A stretch of 64,000 bases of DNA from Mercurialis annua (Eukaryota; Streptophyta; Magnoliopsida; Malpighiales; Euphorbiaceae), in NCBI RefSeq assembly GCF_937616625.2, contig NC_065571.1:56467651-56531650 (forward strand), in the 5' to 3' direction. Positions 1 to 10,191 of the stretch are shown here, in pieces. Within the stretch, counting starts at the first letter, position 1; the number at the start of each line of letters is the position of its first letter. Made by a program: the position numbers and the translations under genes. The notes beneath the pieces were generated by a model. That model was given only the letters and a program-made list of their open reading frames with translations. It was not told the origin of the DNA and searched no databases.

Positions 1-3000
1 CCTAAGTCCTTCATCTTAAAACATTTTCCAAGATAATCCTTGAACACTGCTAATGCTACTTTATCATTTCCTGCAATTATCATGTCATCCACATAAACAA
101 GAACATTAATCTGGATTTTACCATTTGTCAATGTAAATAAAGAATAGTCTGAATACGACTGTGTGAAGCCATAACTCTTTAAAGCCGCCGTTAGTTTAGC
201 AAACCAACACCGAGGAGCTTGTTTCAAGCCATACAATGACTTTTTCATTCGACACACCATATTTTTGTTGTCACTTTTCTCAAATCCTGGAGGTATCTTC
301 ATGTAAACTTCCTCTTCAAGATCACCGTGCAAGAACGCATTGTGAACATCCATTTGATATACTTCCCAACTCTTTATTGCTGCAACCGCTAAAAATGTTC
401 GTATTGTTACCATCTTAGCCACAGGAGCAAAAGTCTCGGTGTAGTCAATACCTTCTATCTGATGATTGCCAAATATTACAAGCCTTGCCTTTAATCTTTT
501 TAAATTCCCATCCTCGTCTCGTTTCTCGGTATATATCCACTGACTACCAAGAGCTTTCTTCCCGAGAGGCAATTCTTCCAATACCCATGTGCCTTGATCT
601 TCTAATGCTCGAATCTCTTCTGCCATGGCTTTTCTCCAACCTTCATGTTTCATTGCTTCTCTAAAAGAATTAGGTGGTTTTCCTGCATTTATAGCTGCTG
701 CATATCTTTTGTAATTGCATGAAAACCGTTCAGAAGATACAAAATGTGAAATAGGATAAGGAGTACCTGAGGTAGCCGATGGAGAGAGCGATTGTTTCGA
801 TGGACTTTTCTTTTTCACAGCTATATGAGTAACAAAATCCCGATATCGAGAGCTTGGGAACTTAACTCGTTTCCCTTTGCCCATTTCCACCTCAACGCTA
901 CTTGCATCTTCTCGAACAACCGCCTCCTCTTCAATCTGCTCACTATCCAATACTGTCCTCTTATGATTTGTACGATCCACACCAAATCCAAGTTCTACAT
1001 CAACCTCCCTTTCTTCTTGTTGTACTTCTATTTCACACCCTCTTGTTATCTGTACTTCCTCATTACTACAAATAGGTGCATCAAAGTCAACATCCACAAT
1101 ATCCACATTATCACCATTATCCACTACTTCATCGAAATCATCACAATACAATTTATCATTACCTGCTACTATACGAGAGTCATGGTCAATATTGTTTCCA
1201 GCCAAAGGAAAAACATGTTCATAGAAATTAACATCACGCGAAACAAATAATTCCTTTTTCTCTAAATCATATAACAACCATCCTTTTTTAGCAAATGGAT
1301 AACCAAGAAAAATGCATCTACGACTTCTACTTTCAAATTTGTCCCTTTTGGATTTTTGATTGTGAGCATAACACAAACATCCCATCACCCGCATTGCACT
1401 TAAATCAGGTACCTTTCCAAACAAACATTCAAATGGAGTTTGAAAATTAAGCACACTAGAAGGTGTACGGTTAATTAAATAACACGCCGCCATTACACAT
1501 TCTCCCCAAAATTTCATTGGCAAATGTCCTTGGAAACGTAAAGCGCGTGCTACACTTAAGATATGTTTATGTTTACGCTCAACTCGACCATTTTGTTGTG
1601 GTGTACCCACACATGATGTCTCAAAAATTACACCATTCTTCACAAAAAAATTATTCAAGCATTTAAACTCGGTTCCATTATCACTACGAACTCGTTTTAT
1701 TTTCTGATCAAACTGTCATTCCACCAAGGCAACAAAATTCATAAACGATATTTCAACTTCTAATTTATTAAACAGCAAATAAACCCAAACTGCTCTTGAA
1801 TAATCATCAACAATAGTCAAAAAATAATAAGCTCCACAAGAAGAAGGAGTCCGATGAGGCCCCCATAAATCACAATGAACTAGTTCAAAAATTCTATTAG
1901 CTCTACTACTACTAATCGGAAAACTCTTACGAGGTTGCTTCGCACGATGACATACGTCACAACCATCTTTATTCAAACCATTGGAAACACTCACATTAGG
2001 AACCTTCCGAAGTACTTTCTCTGACGGGTGTCCTAAGCGCTTATGCCACAACTCCATTGATCTTCCACCATAAATAGCTAGAGCCCGAGCTTGAGGAACA
2101 CCACGAAAAAAGAAAAGTCCATCTTCACGTTCACCCACTCCAATCAACCGCCTCGTCACTCGGTCCTGAATAACACACAATGGATTAATAATTTGAATAA
2201 TACAGTTTTGATCATCTAGCAACTTTGTGACTGAAATAAGGTTACAATTCAATTTTGGAACAAAAAGCACATTATTAATTTTTAGGTTCCCTGGCAATAA
2301 CACACTGCCTTCATGAGTGGCTAGTGAACTCCTACCATCCGGCAAACTCACTGGACAGCTGCAAATTTTCCTCACGTCAATCATCCAATCTAATATTCCG
2401 GTTACATGGTGCGTAGCTCCTGTATCTATAATCCATAAACACTCACCAGAAAGTCGATCCTTTGGTTTCGGTAGGTTGAGCAAATCAAGAATGTGTTGCC
2501 ATTGTTCTGGAGTTACATTAGAAAATTCAGCTTGCTCCATACTGCGAAATTGTTGCCCCTGAGAATTCTGTTGTTGTGTAGAAGTACTGGCAGTAGCTTT
2601 GTTTGCTCTTACTGCCATGTTTCCTGCCGTAGTACCTCCACGCCCTCTCCCTGCCATGACACCACCACGTCCCCCTCTACCTCCACGACCAGGCCCACGA
2701 CCACCACGAGGTCGATCGCCTCACCAATCCGGAAAGCCGTGAATTTGAAAACATGTGCTTTCATCATGTCCTTCGCGATTACAATGAGCACAAAGTTTGT
2801 CAGAATTGTCATTAAATTTGGATTTACCTCGTGTGTCAGATTGGACCTTAAACGCCATCATTGGCCCTCGATCTTCCTTAAGACCAGCACACAATCGTTC
2901 TTCTTGAGCAATACACTGGTACGTACGGTCCAAAGAAGGCAGAGGATCTTGGTTTAAAATCTGAGACCGCACTGATGCATATGCAACATCTAAACCAACA

Positions 3001-3617
3001 AGAAACCATTGAAGATGATCTTCCTGTAAAAGAGTCTGGTATTGAGTCGCCAGACTACATCGACAGCCACCACAATTGCACCCTGGGCATGTACACTTGG
3101 GCAAGATCACATACATTGACAATTCGTCACAAATCTTACTCAGTCGCCCAAAATACGAAGCCACGGACTCTGTCTTGCCTTGCTTACACTCGGCCAGAGA
3201 TGTTTTCAATTGGCAGATGCGTGTGCCGTTAACCACACAAAATCTTTTTTTCAAAGCATTCCACAACTCACGAGCATCTTCATAGAACGAGAGAGTCGAA
3301 CGAATCGAAGGCTCAATCGTATTCATAAGCCAAACCACAAGCATTGAGTGAACGGTATACCAGTCATCCACCTTTGAACCGTTCTCTTCAGGTTTTTGTA
3401 CACTTTCATCCAAAAACCCAAATTTCCTCTTTGCTCGTAAGGCAGTACGAATTGCTCTAGCCCATTCATCATAGTTTTCTCCCTTCAATTGAATTGGCGT
3501 GATGAGATTACCTGGGTTATCATTGGACCCTAGGTGAAAAACATCAATCTTCTTGTTACCTCCAACATCATTGCTGGAAGAAGACTTCTCTTCTTTGTCT
3601 ACCATTTCTCCAAACAA
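1..3617 (-). pseudogene. Copia gag-pol polyprotein with two in-frame stops, 3' end outside the window
   Basis: The start ATG is at 3617. Gag ends with a CX2CX3GHX4C zinc knuckle (CAHCNREGHDESTC) near 2745. A TGA at 2721-2723 interrupts the frame just after it; the same frame then resumes through a Gly/Arg-rich linker. Protease shows WIIDTGATHH, followed by the GAG-pre-integrase motif LWHKRLGHPS. The integrase core shows HCDLWGP, then a second in-frame TGA at 1716-1718, then DNGTEF and NGRVERKH (the D,D,E residues). From 1715 to base 1 I read one uninterrupted frame through the capsid-distal linker into RT, including the YVDDM active-site box near 90-105. Both stops look like single transitions (TGG or CGA to TGA). 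Many short open frames on the plus strand here are antisense shadows. Confidence 0.93.
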
Positions 3618-3693
3618 AAGACTTAAAATTGTGTTTCACTCTCAACCGACCTCTCGGATGATAAATATGCGTTTTTCCTAGGTTTGAACCCTA

Positions 3694-3706
3694 GGCTCCG
3701 ATACCA
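3694..3706 (-). other. Primer-binding site for initiator tRNA-Met
   Basis: The minus strand reads TGGTATCGGAGCC immediately after the LTR. This matches the usual plant initiator-Met primer site TGGTATCAGAGC with one change. It fixes the inner LTR boundary and the direction of the element. Confidence 0.9.
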
Positions 3707-3858
3707 TGATAAGAAATACACCAGTACTTTGTTTTGTTTTTCTATCTCATTCAACCAAATTACATATCCATATATAGCTACAACAGAGGAAACTCAAAAG
3801 AATGAGAAATGAGTAACGTCAGTAACGTTACTCCTAATAATTATCTCACATTATAACA
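3707..3858 (-). repeat. Copia 5' LTR, 152 bp
   Basis: On the minus strand it begins TGTTATAATG and ends CTTATCA, giving the canonical TG...CA ends, and it directly abuts the primer-binding site. The outer boundary at 3858 is inferred from the TG end, because the 3' LTR is not in the window to compare. About 150 bp is short but within the range of plant Copia LTRs. Confidence 0.75.
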
Positions 3859-3876
3859 TATTAATTTCACAACAAT

Positions 3877-4238
3877 GGCTAAACTCTCAAAAAATACGAA
3901 ACCTTTGTGATTTTTGTTAGTTATGACCAAGCCTTCCAAAATTTGCAAATATAACCCGTTTTTCTATATTATGTTTCTTTTATAGCCATTTTTAAATCGG
4001 TTTGGTTTTTCTTATTGTGATTAAACCTTTTATTATGATAAAACACGCAAATGGTTGATATTTTATTGTGATTAAATCTTATATACAATTCTGTCATGTT
4101 GACAAGAAAATCGGTTTGATTCGAATTTGGTTATAAAAGGAACATAATTTGCCAAAACGGATTATATTTATAAATTTTAAAAGGTCTGGTCATAACTGAC
4201 GAAAATCGCAAAAAATTGATTTTTTTGAAGGTTTGGCC
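3877..4238. mobile_element. Foldback MITE with long terminal inverted repeats
   Basis: The left arm from 3877 (GGCTAAACTCTC...) and the reverse complement of the right arm ending at 4238 (GGCCAAACCTTC...) align over about 160 bp. Shared blocks include AGTTATGACCA and AATCGGTTTG / AAACCGATTT. The transcript would fold into one long imperfect hairpin. I see no clear target duplication. It has no coding capacity and probably belongs to a non-autonomous Mutator-like or foldback family. It sits in the upstream region of the KANADI gene. Confidence 0.75.
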
Positions 4239-4803
4239 TGTATAGAATCAATCCCAAACAAATTATCATAAATTTTTATAAAATGGGACTTCCAATAAAA
4301 CAACTCATCTAAGTATAGTTAATTCTTATAAATGTATACTTTTAGGTACCATATGTTCAATATGCTAGAGAATACATCAAATTTCTTTTTATTATTATTA
4401 TTCTGCTATAAATGGTTATTATATGATCCTACTAAACAAAGACAAGACATATGGTATATATTGTGAGCCTTGTTAGATACATATAATCCTTGGATTGTAC
4501 TCAAAACCATTAATTATTGCATTCTTTTTTCTCTTTCTTTTTTAATGTACACAGAAAAGGACTAGCTCAATTGTTCTGCATCACAAGAATATTATTTTAA
4601 CCCGTCGTCTCCGCACAATTAAGGCAACCAAAAAAACAAAATTCCTCAAACACTTGGCTTTTCTTCAACTGTCATTTTCTCAGTAACCAAACACACAAAA
4701 TCTCACTCTTTTTTCCTTTCTAACCCTTTTTCTTTGTTTCATTTTCAGTTCATACCCACATGAAGAAAAGTTAGGTTTAGGTTAAAGAAAACCAAGCTTA
4801 AAA
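4239..4803 (+). promoter_or_regulatory. Upstream region and probable 5' leader of the KANADI gene
   Basis: Non-coding, AT-rich sequence between the foldback MITE and the start codon. Pyrimidine-rich stretches (4515-4545 and 4690-4750) resemble a plant 5' leader. The start codon context is aaaATGtc. I could not pick a single convincing TATA box, and no other gene is visible. Confidence 0.4.
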
Positions 4804-7800
4804 ATGTCTGAAAAGCAATCTTTGAATCAGATTCCTGACCTCTCACTTCACATAAGCCTTCCAAACAGTGCTCCATCTTCTACAAATAATGAAGGTGATG
4901 ACGATTCAACTCGGCGCAAAGATTTCGATTATCAAGATAGCTTGAAATCCGATGACTCAGTAAAAAACTGTGTTAGAGTAGTACCGAACGAAGCTGCAAG
5001 AAATAATCTTCTTTTACATGGGATCTCAGTTGTTGATGCCATCAAAGGAATCCCAGTTTATAATTCTTCAGAAATAATGGACCCAAGATTTTGCTTCAAT
5101 CAAATGCCCTATTATTCATCTTCCTCGATTCCGGGTTTTCGAACCGGAATGAATTCGTATAATCAGTATCAACATCATCATGAATATGGAAGTGGACTAA
5201 TGAGATCAAGATTCATGCCGAAGTTGCAGAGCAAGAGGAACATGAGAGCGCCGAGAATGCGGTGGACGAGCTCTCTTCATGCTCGTTTTGTTCATTCTGT
5301 GGAGCTTCTTGGCGGCCATGAAAGTAAGAAAATTTAACCTAATAATTTCTGTTTTTTTTCCTTTTACAATTTAGGGTTAATTTTGACGGTGTTTATGCGT
5401 AGGAGCAACGCCAAAGTCTGTGTTAGAGCTCATGGATGTCAAAGATCTAACGCTTGCACATGTCAAGAGCCATTTACAGGTGAAAATACAATACTTGGGC
5501 TGTTTGGATAGAGAGAAAATATACCAAGAAACGAAAATAGTAAAAAGAAAAACCCATTTAGGTGTTTTATTATCTTGAATTCTTTAAATTTATGTTATCT
5601 GTGTGCTGTGACTGTGGTAGTGAAGACTTTTTAGTTTTTAGTCATAAAAACGGGCACAAGAGCCGATGAATAGTGAAGAGTTGGGGAAGAAGACAAGCTC
5701 TACTTTTAGAGAAAGAAAAAGAAAAAGGAAATGAAAAAAGTTGCCATCATTTCTCAATAATACAACCTTACCAAACATCAACCTTGTGGTTATTATTTAC
5801 TAATTAAACTAACCAACAAAAATCTGGATTAAAATATTTCACGGTTACCGAATTATAGGTCTTTGACATTTCAGTAACCAACTTTATAATCCGACTTTTA
5901 TTTTTGTTATGACGGAAGATAATTTCTGGCGAAATTTTGGCAAAAGAGATTTAATGATATTGTCCACCATGTGTTGTTTTTTCCATGATATAATTCTTCG
6001 TGTGTGTTTTTTAACGGTAATGATCAAAATGTGTCGTCATTTTTAACTATATAATTGTCCGTATGTCGTTTTTTACAATGTTTTGCTTATGTGATGTTCT
6101 TCTGTGGAAAAATTGGATTATATAAAATAATTTTATATTTTCACGTAAGTTAAGAATCGTCTAAAATAAATGAATAATTTCTCGTTATAACAAAAATAAA
6201 AGTTGGATATCAAAATGTTACAAACAATATGTTGTGTAATTCGGTATCCGTAAGATATTTTAACCCACAAAAATCCAGATTTCTTTTTATTATTAAAATT
6301 TGATTTTCATAATATTCTTTATTCATTAGGGTTTTCTATTCATTTTCTTTGTCTGTTTTGCCTACACAGATGTACAGAACTGTTAAGAGCACTGACAAAC
6401 CTGCTGCTTCATCAGGTAATTTCTTTTTCAAATTATTATTAAAAAAATTAGCTAAAAAACAAACATTTAAAAGCATTTGGTGCACATTTATTAGATATGG
6501 TCATGATTATACAATGATGATAAATGGCATATTAAATTGATCAGATGGATCTGGTGATGAAGATTTCTTGTCTGCAACAAATTCTAACCATTTACTCATA
6601 AATTCAGCACAAACTTCAAGTTTGTGTCTTGAAAATGATGATAATATCAATATCAATGGCTTCACTTCCTCACCTGTTTGGAGCAATTCTTCTAGGTAAC
6701 ATTTTATCTATCTCTCTTATATTTTGAGTTTTTCTCTATTTTTCATTCATAATTTTGAAACTAAAGTTATATAATTTAAATATTACTTTAGTATTAAATT
6801 AAATTCGTATCCTATATAACACGGGAACGTATATAATATTAAAACGGAAAACATTGAAAGAAAAAAAAAATACTAAAACATGATATTCAAAAGATTTCGT
6901 AAAACTTGCTGACATGTCACTATCTGATTCGTTATGTTATGTTACTATTCGGTTGTCAACTCAGCAATTTTCAACGGTGTATGAATTTGAGAAAAATTGG
7001 TAGTTCGTGTATGAAAATGACGATTTTTAAACAGTGTGATTAAAATAAAAAAACATATAAAATTGATAAATTTTTATAACATTAACATTTTTAAATTAAG
7101 ATCAGTATATATTAATTGAAATTTTTTCACCCCCCTCTTGGTCAACAAAAGTAAGAATTTAGGGTAGATAAACCTAAATTTTTGTTTTTTTGCTCTATTG
7201 TAGGTCGAGTCATAAAAGAAGAGTATTTTATATTATATTTGTACATGTTCCATGCATGGCTGACTTTAGGTAGCCTAGGAAATCTAAACCCACACCCTCT
7301 TCTCCTTTTCTAAAAACTAAAAACAGCTTTCTGTTTTTTCAGCTTTTGCTTCTTCTTTATTTCAAATTAAATATTTTTAGGTCATACTATCATTTTATAA
7401 GACAATTATTGAAATATAAAAAATTATTAAATTATAATTTTTTTATTAAATAGTTATCAATTTGTAGAAATATTATCAAATCGTTTATTATATTATTACT
7501 TTAAAAAAACTTTACTATACATATTTTTTTTTATCCACATCATCAAATCCTTTTATAAAAAAATTAATAATTCGTTAATTGTTGTATAATTCAACAATTA
7601 TTTTATAATTTTTTATAATTCAGTAATAATTTTATATAAAAAAAAAAGTTTGGTGACCTCAAAAAATATTCAACCCTTTCTTTTCTTTTCAATAATCTAC
7701 AACATGATATACTTTTAGATGCTGTTTTTTTAAACTTAAATAAAAACCAATTAATTTTCTCTAAACTTAGTACAAACTGTATTTATATATCTAATAAAAA

Positions 7801-7904
7801 TCTAATTCAATGATTAAGACCTCTTCTAAAAAAATTGAATTATGTATGTGCATGTTTTACTATATGATTAATTTATGAATTTTAAAACTTACAGTTTGAA
7901 TTGA

Positions 7905-7961
<57 letters not shown>

Positions 7962-10191
7962 TTTTAAAATAATAAAATAGTATAATTAATTATGTATAAA
8001 AATGAGGAATTATAACTTTCTCGCCTTCTAAATATATGCATATATATTTTTAAAATTTTAAAAAGTTTTCTTATATTTTAATATATCAAACTTGAGATTT
8101 TATTTGAATTTATAAATTTATTAATGGTCTAAATTTTTTCAATGCAAATGATGTTTTAGGTGGTGTTTGATAATCCGACTTATTACTTAAATTTAAAAAA
8201 TTAGCACTTGTTTCTCACTTATTTCATTAATTACTATATGATAACACCCATCAAACTCAACTTAACTTATTTAATTAAGTCACAAAGCATTTAAAATATT
8301 ATGTTAAAACTATATATTGACTTAAAATATTATTTAATTAAGCCAGTGCTTTTGTAGCGCAGTGGTAATAGCCACAGACATCTTGCTAAGAGGTTTCGTG
8401 TTCGAGCCTCATTCCCTCCTTTCTAATTATAAAAAAAGTGTTGGATTTAATAATAATTTGTTGAATAATTTTAACTACTAAAACTATGAATATTTTCACT
8501 TATTATGTCTTAATGGTGAAATTTTTAATTTTTAATAATTAAAATACTTATTATTGATAATTGATAATAATTAAATATTAAATAATTAAATATATACAAC
8601 TACATATATAGGTAAAATGGTCAATAACGTTAATAAAGATTATAATAAGAAACAAAGTTTATGAATAATTATTGACATTTTATTTTTAAAGTAAATTTAG
8701 ACCTCTCTCTGTTAGTTGATCATTTGAAAAAAAAATTAACGATTCATCAAAAAAAAAAAAACACTTGTTCGTAATACTTAATCATATTTCAAGACAAGAC
8801 CTCAAGTGAATAAATTTCTTTATTTTTTCTATGGTTGTCAATTTAAATGAAATATATTTTAATTTTCATTATAGCTATCGCAACCGCTAAATCAGCTATT
8901 ATCGACCAGCTATTGTTTTGTCGATTTGTCATAATTAATTGGTTTTGATTTTTTTTCTTTTTTGTTTTAGCAGAGGAAGATGGTTACATGGTAGTTCAAG
9001 GGATCATCTGGATGAGTATACATTGCCAAATCAAACCCTATCATCTCAACAAGCATATGACAATCATTTTGAGGTGAGTTCTTTCATCAGTTCATTTTAT
9101 TTAATTATCTCCAAAAACCCTAATTAGATAGTAAACTCACAAATTATTATTATAAAGCCTCTGAAGTTTTAATTTTATTACAGTTTAGATGTTGTTTCTC
9201 TTGTTTATAATCGATGGAGGACGCATCAATTTTAAAGCTGAGTTTAGGGCCAAAAAAGAAATTTAAAATTTTAGTTACTGTTTAGTTTTAATCTTATTTT
9301 AAATATCATTTTACTGTTTATTACATATATCTACTGAAATTACAATTTTTAGGAATATTTACATATAAATTCGTGACATGAGTTATACATATTTTTATAA
9401 TTTAAGCATACTTATTAAAATTGTTAATATGCACACCATATATTTTTTTTAGCAAATTGATACATCTATTGTAAATCCGTTGAAAGTTATGAATGTGGAA
9501 GATGGAGTTAGCCACTTTATTCACACATTAACAAGGTGCACTCATTAATCTTTCACTCGAGTTTCAGTTGGTGGAAAAATATTTACATGAACCAAGTTTT
9601 TATCATATAGATCATGGACTCTCTATTTATCGTGTGACATTTGATATTAATTAATATAATAACCAATTAGTGAAATATCACATCAATTCTAGTCATAATA
9701 TTTTCCATTAATGTAGTTTTTATTGATTGGTTATCACACACAATAAATGGATGGTTTACAATACGTGGTGAATTAAGTTCATCTAATAATTCTCCAATTG
9801 GTGCATCGATTTGCTAAAAAACGATAGTTGGTGTATATATTTATCGAAAAAAATTAAACATAATTGAATTGCAAAAACGTGTATAATTTTTGAATTTATA
9901 TATAAATGCCGTAACAATTATGAAATTAAATTATATTGGCTGTTGTATTGATATATAAATTCCCCCACCACAATCAAAATCTACATAAAGCTTATAATTA
10001 CGCAATTATATTATCTAACCTAAATGATTATATATTACTTGAGATTGACAAGCCTTTTACATCAGGTTGTGCAGGAAAATAATTTAGGCCGGTCAAAAAT
10101 ATCAAGAGTTTCTAATACTATAGAACTCGAGACACCAAGCTTGGAGATCTCCTTAGGAAGAAGCAATTGGCCGGGGAAAGAACATAATTGA
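4804..10191 (+). CDS. KAN4: KANADI-family GARP transcription factor (KAN4/ATS-like), six exons
   Basis: Exons 4804-5323, 5403-5479, 6370-6415, 6545-6695, 8971-9073 and 10066-10191 join in frame to 340 aa. The nuclear protein should bind DNA through its GARP (Myb-like) domain at about residues 149-206 (RAPRMRW, then ATPKSVLELMDVKDLTLAHV, then KSHLQMYRTVK), which spans exons 1-3. An N-terminal PDLSLHISLPN (residues 11-21) and a C-terminal SLEISLGRSNW are KANADI signatures; both contain EAR-like Leu repeats of the kind that recruit TOPLESS-type co-repressors. KANADIs repress adaxial genes and set abaxial identity; KAN4/ABERRANT TESTA SHAPE acts in ovule integuments. Family assignment is firm. 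The KAN4 subgroup is inferred from the short length and the N-terminal motif. Exon 5 has a TAGCAG tandem acceptor. Intron 4 (2.3 kb) and intron 5 hold repeats. Confidence 0.9.
7911..7954. repeat. (TA)n microsatellite in KANADI intron 4
   Basis: An uninterrupted run of about 22 TA units, inside an AT-rich intron. Confidence 0.98.
8341..8440 (+). mobile_element. tRNA-derived SINE-like sequence in KANADI intron 4
   Basis: A pol III A box (TAGCGCAGTGG, 8355-8365) and a B box (GTGTTCGAGCC, 8398-8408) are spaced as in tRNA-derived SINEs, followed by a pyrimidine-rich part and an A-rich stretch. It cannot form a normal tRNA cloverleaf, so it is not a tRNA gene. The ends are approximate. Confidence 0.6.
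9574..9794. mobile_element. 221-bp foldback MITE with 9-bp target duplication in KANADI intron 5
   Basis: The arms starting GAAAAATATTTACATGAACC and, on the opposite strand, GAGAATTATTAGATGAACTT pair along most of the element; ATTTATCGTGTG pairs with CACACAATAAAT further in. The flanks are CAGTTGGTG (9565-9573) and CAATTGGTG (9795-9803), a 9-bp duplication with one mismatch. A 9-bp duplication and long inverted repeats suggest a Mutator-like MITE. Confidence 0.75.

Larger units (their letters stand above)
1..3858 (-). mobile_element. Ty1/Copia LTR retrotransposon, 5' part (truncated by window edge)
   Basis: Read on the minus strand, the order is 5' LTR (3858 to 3707), primer-binding site, gag, protease, integrase, then reverse transcriptase running off the window at base 1. 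Integrase before RT is the Copia order. The rest of RT, RNase H and the 3' LTR lie outside the window, so the target duplication cannot be checked; the five bases outside the LTR are tatta (3859-3863). The internal region is open apart from two in-frame TGA codons, so the copy is fairly young but probably not autonomous. It ends 18 bp before a foldback MITE and about 0.95 kb before the KANADI start codon. Confidence 0.95.

Noticed and set aside
236..3285. Several plus-strand frames (60-154 codons) in the Copia region
   Set aside because: They are antisense shadows of the minus-strand gag-pol frame, which carries all the recognisable motifs.
8341..8410. Possible tRNA gene in KANADI intron 4
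   Set aside because: A and B boxes are present, but the acceptor ends do not pair and no anticodon loop forms.
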